Origin: DATDAH01 sp036525535
Lineage (GTDB): Bacteria > Actinomycetota > Acidimicrobiia > Acidimicrobiales > DATDAH01
NCBI GenBank assembly: GCA_036525535.1
Contig: DATDAH010000139.1
Location: forward strand, 1-15,193
Direction of reading: 5' to 3'
DNA: 15,193 nt
The notes under the pieces are model-generated. The model did no database searches. It saw only the letters and a program-made list of their open reading frames with translations, and had not been told where the DNA came from. Below, in pieces: positions 1 to 6,213 of this stretch (positions are counted from its first letter, which is position 1; each line of letters starts with the position of its first letter). The position numbers and the translations under genes were made by a program.

Positions 1-275
1 ATCATCATCTTCTTCTGGCCCGCGAACGGGGCGCCCCCGCTCAGCGGGGTCAGCTGGAAGTCAACCAGGCACTGGATGTTGATCTCGTTGACGATCATCC
101 CGGTGGGCTGCACCTTGAGGATCATGGCTCGGGCCTTCTGGCCGGTGGCGACCAGGTTCTGGGCCTGAGCCTGCTTCTCCGGCGACATCCCGAAGGCGGA
201 ACGCACGTTCTTGAGCACCACGAAGGTGATCACGAGCGGAACCACCACGGCCACGATGATGATGATGGGAATCAT
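1..275 (-). CDS. Small N-terminally anchored membrane protein (C-terminus outside the window)
   Basis: 91 codons are visible and the C-terminus lies beyond the left edge. The protein opens with a hydrophobic helix at about residues 2-21 (MIPIIIIVAVVVPLVITFVV). A polar segment follows (FGMSPEKQAQAQNLVATGQK), then a beta-strand-like stretch with the pattern ARAMILKVQPTGMIVNEIN. That layout, a helix followed by 'TGxxAxAxVlxVxxTGxxvN', occurs in small uncharacterised actinobacterial membrane proteins; no biochemical function is known to me. The ATG at 275 is the first possible start because an in-frame TGA lies two codons upstream. No Shine-Dalgarno sequence stands at a normal distance from it. 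A good one (GGAGGGG, 293-299) instead serves a 4-codon reading frame whose stop overlaps this ATG. The gene follows the amidohydrolase gene on the same strand after a 74-nt spacer with two inverted repeats, so it may have its own control. The frame is convincing and the function is unknown. Confidence 0.7.
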   Translation of the reverse strand, partial: MIPIIIIVAVVVPLVITFVVLKNVRSAFGMSPEKQAQAQNLVATGQKARAMILKVQPTGMIVNEINIQCLVDFQLTPLSGGAPFAGQKKMM

Positions 276-286
276 GGTTCAATCAT
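272..286 (-). CDS. Possible 4-codon leader ORF (MIEP) coupled to the membrane-protein gene
   Basis: Reading the minus strand from 286 gives ATG ATT GAA CCA TGA. Its TGA (274-272) overlaps the ATG (275-273) of the next gene in the arrangement ATGA. A strong Shine-Dalgarno match, GGAGGGG at 299-293, lies 6 nt before this ATG and about 17 nt before the downstream ATG, which is too far to serve it directly. The sequence therefore suggests ribosome loading at the mini-ORF and re-initiation at the real gene. The overlap and spacing are seen; translation of the mini-ORF is inference. Confidence 0.3.
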   Translation of the reverse strand: MIEP

Positions 287-297
287 CGCCCACCCCT

Positions 298-309
298 CCC
301 CCCGGGGGG
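298..309. repeat. Perfect C6G6 palindrome in the spacer upstream of the membrane-protein gene
   Basis: CCCCCCGGGGGG is a perfect 12-bp palindrome directly beside the TGAGTAG inverted repeat. On the minus strand its second half also provides part of the G-rich Shine-Dalgarno region of the leader ORF, so pairing could hide the ribosome site. It could also simply be a G/C run. Confidence 0.4.
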
Positions 310-326
310 TGAGTAGCCACTACTCA
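310..326. promoter_or_regulatory. Operator-like inverted repeat TGAGTAG-CCA-CTACTCA
   Basis: Two perfect 7-bp arms are separated by 3 nt in the 74-nt spacer between the amidohydrolase stop and the small membrane-protein gene. The site lies 24 nt upstream of the leader ATG. A -35-like CTGACA sits on the minus strand at 341-336, so the palindrome would fall within a promoter transcribing the membrane gene, although no convincing -10 is visible. The A/T-containing arms stand out in such G/C-rich DNA and suit a dimeric regulator. An alternative is a stem ending the amidohydrolase transcript, but no T-tract follows on the minus strand. Confidence 0.4.
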
Positions 327-349
327 AATTCGCAGTGTCAGCGACCCCA

Positions 350-1990
350 TCAGGGCGCGCCCCGCAGCAGGGCGCCCGGGCGGGCATCGAGGTCCTCACC
401 CTCCCGGCGGATCGCCGTGCCGTTGACCCAGACGTGCTCGATGCCCCGGCTGTGGGCGATCAGGCGGTCGGCCCCGGCGGGCAGGTCCCAGACCCGCTCG
501 AGGGGCTCGGAGCCCACCGTGTCGGGATCGAACACGACCAGGTCGGCCGCGCCACCCTCGACGATGCGGCCCCGGCCCTCCAGGCGGAACACCTCCGCCG
601 CCTGACCGCTGAGGCGCCACACGGCCTGTTCCAGGCTCAGGACCCCCCGTTCGCGGGCCCACACGCCCAGCAGGTGGGTGGAGAAGTTGGCGTCACAGAG
701 CTGGCTGGCATGGGCCCCCGCGTCGGAGAGGCCGAGCACCGTTCGCTCGTCCTGCAGCAGGGTGGTCAGTTCGACCTCGTCGTCGTTGGCCAGCACGATG
801 CGGTACCGGGTGGCCAGGTCGTCCTCCAGGGCGAGGTCGATCATCAGATCGAGGGGGTCGGCCCCCCGCTGGACCGCCAGCTCCCCCACGGTCGGGCCGT
901 CCACCAGGTCGCGGTGCAGGTTGGTCTCCTGGATGGTCGCCTTGACCAGGCGGTCGCCCCACAGAGAATGGTCGGCGTGCATGCGGGCACGCCACGCCGG
1001 GTCCCGGTAGACGCCGGCCCTCTGGTCGTGGGGGACGGCGAGGACCTCCTGGAACGACGCCATCGTGGCCATGGGGAACGGGTCGGCCATGGTCACCTGC
1101 ATGACCAGCGGACGGCAGGCCACCTGTGGCCACACGTCCCCGCCCCGCTCGGCCGTGGCGTCGATGATCGAGACGGCTCCGCCGTCGCCCCACATCCCGG
1201 AGAGCAACGCCGTCCAGGAGACCGGTCGCCCGGTGAGCTGGGAGATCTCGGCGAACTGGTCCATGAACAGGTTGGCCCCCACCGTGGCCTGCATCACCCC
1301 GTGGCCGACCTCGCCCATCGTCGCGGCGAGGGCCTTGATCTCGTCGTAGGTGGCCAGGCGGCTGGGGACGGGCTTGCCGTAGGCCCCGGCGTGGGTGGGA
1401 GCCCCGGACGTGGAGAACCCCACCGCCCCCGCCTCGAGGGCCTCCTTGATGATGGCGGCCATCTCGGCCACCTCGGCCTCGGTCGCCTCCCGGTCCGACG
1501 CCTCGTCGCCCAGGACGTAGAGGCGGGTCGGGGTGTGCCCGGCGAGGACGCCGACGTTCAGCCGCTTGGGGAGGCGGTCGATCGTGGCCAGGTACTCGGG
1601 AAAGGACTCGAAGGTCCAGTCGATGCCGGCTACGAGGGCGTCGAACGCCATGCCCTCGACGTTCTCCAGCGTGCGGGCGATGGTCTCGCGGTGCTCCGGT
1701 CGGGTCGGGGCGATGCCGAACCCGCAGTTGCCCACGACCACGCTGGTCACGCCGTGCCAGCTCGACGGCGTCAGGTCCGGGTCCCACAGGACCTGGGCGT
1801 CGTAGTGGGTGTGGATGTCGACGAACCCGGGGGCCAGGACCAGTCCGCCGAGGTCGACCTCCTCCGCCCCGTCGGTGCTGGCGACCTCGCCGACCGCCAC
1901 GACCCGGCCGTCGGCCACGCCGACATCGGCCGACCGGCGCGGTGCCCCGGTCCCGTCGATGACTGTCCCGTTGCGCAGGATCAGGTCCAT
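350..1990 (-). CDS. D-aminoacylase / N-acyl-D-amino-acid deacylase-type amidohydrolase
   Basis: The 546-aa protein is a normal length for the D-aminoacylase branch of the amidohydrolase superfamily. These are cytoplasmic metal-dependent enzymes that hydrolyse amide bonds of N-acyl-D-amino acids or related imides. An N-terminal beta-sandwich part (LRNGTVIDGTG) leads to the metal motif HTHYD (H60, H62). VVVGNCG follows, with C89 matching the metal-ligand cysteine of this family. LSDAGAH (D423) matches the position of the catalytic aspartate, and a C-terminal urease-type part (GGAADLVVFDPD) closes the fold. The usual second pair of histidines is not obvious: H230 (EVGHGVM) is a candidate and no clear SHHK-like motif is present, so the substrate may differ. 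The ATG has AAGGGGG (1995-2001) 4 nt upstream. The gene lies 52 nt behind the lipoprotein gene on the same strand. The family is confident; the substrate is unknown. Confidence 0.85.
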   Translation of the reverse strand: MDLILRNGTVIDGTGAPRRSADVGVADGRVVAVGEVASTDGAEEVDLGGLVLAPGFVDIHTHYDAQVLWDPDLTPSSWHGVTSVVVGNCGFGIAPTRPEHRETIARTLENVEGMAFDALVAGIDWTFESFPEYLATIDRLPKRLNVGVLAGHTPTRLYVLGDEASDREATEAEVAEMAAIIKEALEAGAVGFSTSGAPTHAGAYGKPVPSRLATYDEIKALAATMGEVGHGVMQATVGANLFMDQFAEISQLTGRPVSWTALLSGMWGDGGAVSIIDATAERGGDVWPQVACRPLVMQVTMADPFPMATMASFQEVLAVPHDQRAGVYRDPAWRARMHADHSLWGDRLVKATIQETNLHRDLVDGPTVGELAVQRGADPLDLMIDLALEDDLATRYRIVLANDDEVELTTLLQDERTVLGLSDAGAHASQLCDANFSTHLLGVWARERGVLSLEQAVWRLSGQAAEVFRLEGRGRIVEGGAADLVVFDPDTVGSEPLERVWDLPAGADRLIAHSRGIEHVWVNGTAIRREGEDLDARPGALLRGAP

Positions 1991-2042
1991 GTGTCCCCCT
2001 TCAGGTCCCGTCGGGGCCTCACGGCCCGGCGCGACCGTACCG

Positions 2043-2870
2043 TCAGCCGATGCAGGCCTGGATCAGGCCGCCCAGGACGTCCCGGGTCGGGCTGCCGGGC
2101 TCGGCCTCGAGCACGACGAGCGCCGGCGGACCACCGTCCAGACGCACCTCCAGCGGGAACTTGAACGTGCGCTTGCTCTCGATGAGGGCGTGGGTGTCGC
2201 AACGGTCGACGACGAGCTCGAGCGGCAGGCGGCCGACCTCGCCCGCCCCGGCGACGGTGAGGAGGGGCGGATCGGTGTCGGCCACGCGCACGCCGAAGAC
2301 GATGTTGCCCCGCACGCCGTCGACGGTCACCTCGGTCTCGCCGTGCGTCTCGACCACGACGTCCCCCCGGGCCGACCGGGGACCGGTCGACGTCCAGTCA
2401 GCGCCGAAGTCCACGTCAGCGGCGTCCCGCACCGCAGCTTCGCCGCACTCCACCTCGTGGAGGGCGTCCATGACCCCCACCGGGACCTGGCCCAGTGGGA
2501 CCACGACCTCGTCACCGGACACGACCGTCACCAGGTTCGACCGGCCCGCGCCGGGACAGATCGACGGACCGTAGGGCACGGGGAGCAGGAGCCGCTGGCC
2601 CGGGGCCAGCTGGGTGTCGCGGGGGCTGGCCGGCACGGGCTCGAACAGCGGTGAGTCGAGCTGGACCGACGCCACCGTGACGGAGACGTCGCCCTCGTTG
2701 GTCAGCTCGAGGCGGAAGGTGCGTTGGCTGTCGAACAGGCTGGAGCGGGTGGCGGTCGCCGTCAGCTCGACACCCGTTGCCCCGCCCCCGACCGGGCTTC
2801 CGCCGTCGTCACCACACGCCGCCAGCAGCAGCAACCCGACCGCGGCGGCCCGAGAAAACGCCCGGCTCAC
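2043..2870 (-). CDS. Secreted lipoprotein of unknown function with two similar beta-rich halves
   Basis: The 275-aa protein has a textbook lipoprotein signal: a short basic start (VSRAFSR), a hydrophobic core and the lipobox LLLLAAC with the lipidated cysteine at residue 19, followed by GDDGGS. The mature part is beta-rich. Its two ends echo each other: SSLFDSQRTFRLELTNEG near the start and ALIESKRTFKFPLEVRLDG near the end. Four further cysteines are present. I do not recognise a named domain. The GTG at 2870 is chosen because it gives the correct signal peptide and overlaps the stop of the preceding hydrolase gene (GTGA), which implies translational coupling; a longer in-frame start at 2927 would add 19 arginine-rich residues before the signal. 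The close link suggests co-expression with the hydrolase, though one product should be exported and the other cytoplasmic. Confidence 0.75.
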   Translation of the reverse strand: MSRAFSRAAAVGLLLLAACGDDGGSPVGGGATGVELTATATRSSLFDSQRTFRLELTNEGDVSVTVASVQLDSPLFEPVPASPRDTQLAPGQRLLLPVPYGPSICPGAGRSNLVTVVSGDEVVVPLGQVPVGVMDALHEVECGEAAVRDAADVDFGADWTSTGPRSARGDVVVETHGETEVTVDGVRGNIVFGVRVADTDPPLLTVAGAGEVGRLPLELVVDRCDTHALIESKRTFKFPLEVRLDGGPPALVVLEAEPGSPTRDVLGGLIQACIG

Positions 2871-3799
2871 CGGAACTGGGAGAACCAGCCCGCGACCAAG
2901 CCGTTGAGCACGTCGGCCCGCTCCCACTGCAGGAAGTGGCCGGCCCGGGGCACGACCAGCGGTCCGGTCCGGTTCGTGAACGCCACCTCGCAGCAGGCGG
3001 TGAACTCCTCGGGGACGACCTGGTCCTCGGGGCCGTAGAGGAGCAGGGAGGGCACGGGCATCGTCTCGAAGAGGCGGGGCACCTCCTCGGCCACCCGGGT
3101 CCCGCGAGCGAGCTGGTAGACGGCCCAGCCCGCCCGCAGCCGCCCCTCCTCCGACCAGGGCTCGGTCATGAAGTCGACGTCGGCCTCGGTGAACGAGCCC
3201 CGGCTGCCCCAGAGCCGGTGGCCGTAGAAGTCGGCGACGTAGCGCCGGCGCCGCTGGGGCGTGTCCAGCTCGGCCGCCAGGGCATCGGGGTGCTGGCCCT
3301 GGCGCAGCTGGTAGTCGGTTTCCGGGCGGGCTTCGACGTCGCCGAAGCCCGTCAGGGAGATGCCCGCGGCCTGGTACTCCTCGACCAGGAACGGTGGGGC
3401 GGTGTTGAAGTAGCAGAGGCCCTCGACCAGGCCCTCGAAGCGCAGGGCCAGGTCGTAGGCCACGACCGCGCCGACGTCACCGGCCACCAATCCACAGCGC
3501 GCGTGGCCGAGCACCCCCTGGACGAGAGCCTCGATGTCACGGCTGTACGTGACGATGTCGTAGCGGTCATCAGGGTCGATGTCGCTCTCACCATGGCCCC
3601 GCAGGTCCGGGACGATGACCTCGTAGCCCGCCGCGACCAACGGGGCGATGTTGCGCCACCAGATCCGCTTGGTCTCCGGATAGCCGTGCAGCAGCACCAG
3701 CGGGTAGCCGCCGACCCCCTCGTGCACGTAGGCCAGGGACAGCCCGTGCCGGACCTCGGCTCGGTGGGTCCGGAAGGCGGTGGCGTCGGGGGCGGTCAT
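2867..3799 (-). CDS. Alpha/beta hydrolase, epoxide hydrolase / haloacetate dehalogenase type
   Basis: The 310-aa length fits the epoxide hydrolase-dehalogenase group of the alpha/beta fold. Oxyanion-hole motif HGYP stands at 38-41. The strand VPDLRGHGESD is at 63-73. The nucleophile elbow AGDVGA has Asp at 108, not Ser, as expected of epoxide hydrolases and haloalkane or haloacetate dehalogenases that pass through an alkyl-enzyme ester. D259 (YGPEDQVV) is a plausible acid and H288 (RAGHFLQWE) the general base. A cap domain lies at about 135-240. No signal peptide is seen, so it should be cytoplasmic. The ATG at 3799 begins where the family's N-terminus normally begins; the upstream Shine-Dalgarno is weak. 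It overlaps the lipoprotein gene downstream by 4 nt. Substrate not predictable; fluoroacetate dehalogenase and epoxide hydrolase are both possible. Confidence 0.85.
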   Translation of the reverse strand: MTAPDATAFRTHRAEVRHGLSLAYVHEGVGGYPLVLLHGYPETKRIWWRNIAPLVAAGYEVIVPDLRGHGESDIDPDDRYDIVTYSRDIEALVQGVLGHARCGLVAGDVGAVVAYDLALRFEGLVEGLCYFNTAPPFLVEEYQAAGISLTGFGDVEARPETDYQLRQGQHPDALAAELDTPQRRRRYVADFYGHRLWGSRGSFTEADVDFMTEPWSEEGRLRAGWAVYQLARGTRVAEEVPRLFETMPVPSLLLYGPEDQVVPEEFTACCEVAFTNRTGPLVVPRAGHFLQWERADVLNGLVAGWFSQFR

Positions 3800-3820
3800 C
3801 CCACGTTGCTCATGGTGTCG

Positions 3821-3843
3821 GCTCGGCGTCGGTGCCGCCGAGC
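3821..3843 (-). terminator. GC-rich hairpin between the DUF2510 gene and the hydrolase gene
   Basis: GCTCGGCG and CGCCGAGC form a perfect 8-bp stem with a 7-nt loop, starting 2 nt after the stop of the shorter DUF2510 gene and 21 nt before the hydrolase start. No T-tract follows on the minus strand, which is common for hairpins in high-GC actinobacteria. It could be a terminator, an attenuator or an mRNA-stabilising stem. Confidence 0.45.
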
Positions 3844-3845
3844 GC

Positions 3846-4697
3846 TCAGTCCAGCGTCGTGCAGGTCCCGGGCGACTCCTCGGCGAGGCGGCCGCCGCAG
3901 GTGGCGCCGTAGCCCTCGTAGGAATTGGTCGACGGGGAGATGGGCGTGACCGAGTAGAGCTGGTTGCAGTCTTCGAAGTCGCCACCGAAGCAACTGTCGG
4001 CCAAGGCGTCGAAGCGGGGCACCGTCCCGTACTCGTCGATGAAGTCGGACGGGTCGACGGGGTCACCGGCCTCCGGCGTGCCCGGGATGCCCCCGGGGAC
4101 CAGATCCGAGAAGTCCGAGAAGTCGTCGAAGTCCGAGAAGTCCGAGAAGTCGCTGAACAGGTCGCTGTAGTCCGACAGGTCGGAGAAGTCCGAGAAGAGG
4201 TCGCTGTAGTCGGACAGGTCGCTGAACGAATCGGAGAACTCGTCGCTGAAGTCACCGCTGGCGTCGCTCAGGGCGTCGCTGGCGTCGCTGAGGGCGTCCG
4301 AGGCGACATCCTCGGCGGTGCTGGCGTTGTCGCTGTCGCCGCCGTCGTCACCGCCGAACGCAATCAGCACGATCGCCACGACGACGGCCGCCACGGCCAG
4401 GCCGGCCAACGCCAGGACGCCCACCGGCAGCTTGCGCCCCTCGCCCGTGTCCCCGCCGGGTGGCACGTACGGCGTGTCCGCTCCCCCCATGGCGACGGGG
4501 GCCACGGGGGCGGCCGCCCCCTCCTCCACCGTCGGGGTGGCCGCCGTCGGGCCCTGGGCCGTGGGCGGATCGGTCGAGACGACCCCGCCGTCGGACACCT
4601 GGTCGCTCCACGTGGCGCCGTCCCAGTAGCGGTACTCGTGCCGACCGTTGGGGTCGGCGTACCAGCCCGGTTCGGGATGCCCGCCTTGGTCGCTCAT
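3846..4697 (-). CDS. DUF2510 single-pass surface protein with Ser-Asp-aromatic stalk and four-Cys C-terminal module
   Basis: The 283-aa protein has four parts. (1) A DUF2510 domain at about 11-38 (GWYADPNGRHEYRYWDGATW), usually a cytoplasmic N-terminal module of actinobacterial membrane proteins. (2) A Pro/Ala linker and one TM helix at about 91-114. (3) A Ser/Asp-rich stalk at 133-199 with 18 SD pairs, each followed or flanked by F, L or Y, mostly every 3 residues with an occasional 4. (4) A C-terminal module at about 214-283 with C236, C244, C267 and C279 in the pattern ADSCF-x7-C-x2-LYSVTP, then EGYGATCGGR and GTC. There is no LPXTG sorting signal. The ATG has GGAGGA (4704-4709) at 6 nt. 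It lies 29 nt behind a longer paralogue with the same ends. The most likely topology is N-in, stalk and Cys module outside. The role is unknown; envelope sensing, adhesion and septum-related roles are all guesses. Confidence 0.8.
   Translation of the reverse strand: MSDQGGHPEPGWYADPNGRHEYRYWDGATWSDQVSDGGVVSTDPPTAQGPTAATPTVEEGAAAPVAPVAMGGADTPYVPPGGDTGEGRKLPVGVLALAGLAVAAVVVAIVLIAFGGDDGGDSDNASTAEDVASDALSDASDALSDASGDFSDEFSDSFSDLSDYSDLFSDFSDLSDYSDLFSDFSDFSDFDDFSDFSDLVPGGIPGTPEAGDPVDPSDFIDEYGTVPRFDALADSCFGGDFEDCNQLYSVTPISPSTNSYEGYGATCGGRLAEESPGTCTTLD
4101..4301 (-). repeat. Coding repeat: Ser-Asp-hydrophobic stalk of the shorter DUF2510 protein
   Basis: This stretch encodes residues 133-199, made of S-D-F/L/Y units. 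On the plus strand it shows as reiterated GTCCGAGAA / GTCGCTGAA-like 9-mers. Hydrophobic residues occur at spacing 3 with periodic 4s. Synonymous Ser codons vary between units, so the protein pattern appears to be held by selection as well as by recent slippage. Confidence 0.8.
4146..4223 (-). repeat. Two tandem 39-bp units encoding SDLSDYSDLFSDF twice
   Basis: Units 4146-4184 and 4185-4223 both encode the same 13 residues, S159-F171 and S172-F184. They are identical at most bases and differ mainly in the choice of serine codon (AGC versus TCG/TCC). This is a direct, in-frame duplication inside the stalk, so stalk length may vary between strains. Confidence 0.8.
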
Positions 4698-4726
4698 GAT
4701 CGGTCCTCCGGTTGTTCAGCTGGGGG

Positions 4727-6157
4727 TCAGCCCAGCGAGGCACATTGTCCCGGGTGTTCCTCGGGCAGACGTCCACCACAGGTGGCGCCATAACCCTCCC
4801 AGGAGTTCGTCGACGCGTCGATCGGGGTGACCGAGTACAGCTGGTCGCAGTCCGCGAGGTTCCCATTGAAGCAGCTGTCCGCCAGGCCGGTGAACCGGGC
4901 GTCCGTGCCGTAGTCGGGGATGAAGTCGCTGGGATCCTGAGGATCACCGAGGGTCAGGTCGTCGGAGAAGTCACTCGAGAGGTCCGAGCTGAAGTCGCTG
5001 GAGAAGTCGTCGGAGAAGTCCGAGGTGAAGTCACTCGAGATGTCGTCGGAGAAGTCCGTCGACAGCAGGTCGGCGAAGGCCTCGTCGTCACAGATGGTGG
5101 CGGCGATCTCGGACACGTCGGCCGGCTCGTCACCGAAGAAATCCTCGTCGCAGAGGAAGTCCCGCTGCTCGTCATAGGCCTCGAGGTACTCCCGGATCCG
5201 GACCGGCTCGTCCGCGTCGAAGGCGTCGAAGCTGTCGTCGGGCGGGTTCGTCTCGATCACGGCGTCGAAGTCGCCGTCGCCTTCGACGCCGCTGATGATG
5301 ACGCCGTACTGCCCGCTCAGGGGGGCGACGAAGATGAAGCCCTCGGTCTCGCCCTCCCCGTTCAGGTCGTCCGTCTCCAGCGGGACACCCGCCTCGGCCA
5401 CGGCTGGGAAGTTGTCGGAGATGACCTCCTGCAGGTCCCCGAAGTCCGAGAGGGCGTCACTGAGGTCCGCACTCGCGTCCTGGCCCTCGAGGGCGTCGGA
5501 GAACAGGCTGTCGTAGCCTGAGAGCAGGTCGCTGTAGTAGCCGCTGGTCTCGTCGTCGAGCTCGCCGTCGTCGAGCTCGCCACCGCCGATCGAGGCGAAG
5601 GCCCGCGTGGAGATCAGGTCCCGCTCCACCGTCGGCGTGATGGCCACGTCGAGATCGTCGGACGGCTGGACCACGACCCGCACGGCCTCGCCCCCCTCCA
5701 TGTCGAACGTGCGGACGACGAAGGGCTCGTCCTCGGTGATGCTCCCGGCGAAGTCGCCGGTGCCGCCACTGGAACCACCGCCGTCGTCGTCGCCGCCGAC
5801 GAGGAAGATCACCAGGCCGGCGACCAGGGCCGCCACGACCAGGCCGACGAGGGCCAGGATCCCGACGGGCACCTTCTTCTTCGCTGCGCCAGGGGGCACG
5901 TACGCCTGATCGGCCCCGCTGGGCGGACCGGCGGGGGCGGCCGCCGGTGCTGGGGCGGCGAGGGGCTGGATCACCGTCTCGGTACCCGGCGCGGGGCCGG
6001 TCACCTCGGTCGGGACGTCGCCCGGCGGGTCGGAGCTGACGACCCCACCGTCCGCGACCTGATCGGTCCAGGCCGAGCCGTCCCAGTAGCGGTACTCGTG
6101 CCGCCCGTTCGGGTCCGGCTGCCAGCCCGCCCCGCCCGCTCCGCCCTGATCGCTCAT
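4727..6157 (-). CDS. Longer DUF2510 single-pass surface protein with interrupted beta-sandwich, period-4 Ser-Asp stalk and four-Cys module
   Basis: The 476-aa paralogue of the next gene downstream contains DUF2510 at about 11-38, a Pro/Ala linker and a TM helix at about 97-121. An extracellular part at 136-305 follows, reading like a pre-peptidase C-terminal (PPC)-type beta-sandwich in two halves (FAGSITEDEPFVVRTFDMEG and GFIFVAPLSGQYGVIISGVE). The halves are separated by an acidic Ser/Asp/Tyr-rich insert at about 194-250. A stalk at 366-401 has hydrophobic residues at 369, 373, 377, 381, 385, 389, 393, 397 and 401, an exact period of 4. The C-terminal module matches the paralogue, with C429, C437, C460 and C472; C336 and C356 are extra. 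I chose the ATG at 6157 because both paralogues then begin MSDQGG; a GTG lies just before it. GAGG and AAAGG precede the start. A 6-bp stem (4719-4736) straddles the stop. Function unknown. Confidence 0.8.
   Translation of the reverse strand: MSDQGGAGGAGWQPDPNGRHEYRYWDGSAWTDQVADGGVVSSDPPGDVPTEVTGPAPGTETVIQPLAAPAPAAAPAGPPSGADQAYVPPGAAKKKVPVGILALVGLVVAALVAGLVIFLVGGDDDGGGSSGGTGDFAGSITEDEPFVVRTFDMEGGEAVRVVVQPSDDLDVAITPTVERDLISTRAFASIGGGELDDGELDDETSGYYSDLLSGYDSLFSDALEGQDASADLSDALSDFGDLQEVISDNFPAVAEAGVPLETDDLNGEGETEGFIFVAPLSGQYGVIISGVEGDGDFDAVIETNPPDDSFDAFDADEPVRIREYLEAYDEQRDFLCDEDFFGDEPADVSEIAATICDDEAFADLLSTDFSDDISSDFTSDFSDDFSSDFSSDLSSDFSDDLTLGDPQDPSDFIPDYGTDARFTGLADSCFNGNLADCDQLYSVTPIDASTNSWEGYGATCGGRLPEEHPGQCASLG
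4955..5062 (-). repeat. Coding repeat: period-4 Ser-Asp stalk of the longer DUF2510 protein
   Basis: Residues 366-401 are built of tetrads such as SSDF, SDDF and SSDL, seen as reiterated GAAGTC / GTCGGA-type words on the plus strand. Every fourth residue is F, I or L without exception across nine positions, unlike the mostly period-3 stalk of the neighbouring paralogue. Confidence 0.8.
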
Positions 6158-6213
6158 CACTGCCTTTCCTCTTCGGCCGGCCGCACCCGTCGGACCGGGA
6201 TCAGCGTCAGCGC

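Noticed and set aside
61..282. His-rich reading frame starting at TTG 282 (minus)
   Set aside because: Out of frame with the membrane-protein gene; the His run is the shifted reading of ATC repeats that encode the Ile run of the TM helix.
335..2164. Long open frame on the plus strand across the amidohydrolase gene
   Set aside because: It is the antisense of a well-motifed gene, has Gly/Arg/His-rich composition typical of reverse frames in G/C-rich DNA and no recognisable domain.
2777..3949. Long plus-strand open frame opposite the hydrolase
   Set aside because: The minus-strand frame has a full alpha/beta hydrolase catalytic set; the plus frame shows low-complexity composition only.
3829..3999. 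Possible ORF ending MSNVG just before the hydrolase start
   Set aside because: It mostly overlaps the conserved C-terminal module of the DUF2510 protein in another frame and shows no motif of its own.
4101..5062. Regularly spaced short DNA repeats that might suggest a CRISPR or minisatellite
   Set aside because: The repeats are in-frame codons for Ser-Asp stalks inside two genes, with no unique spacers.
3846..6157. Staphylococcal Sdr-type adhesins as an explanation for the SD repeats
   Set aside because: No LPXTG anchor or adhesin domains; the units contain aromatic residues every 3 or 4 positions and are not plain SD dipeptides, and the topology has an N-terminal DUF2510 and TM helix.
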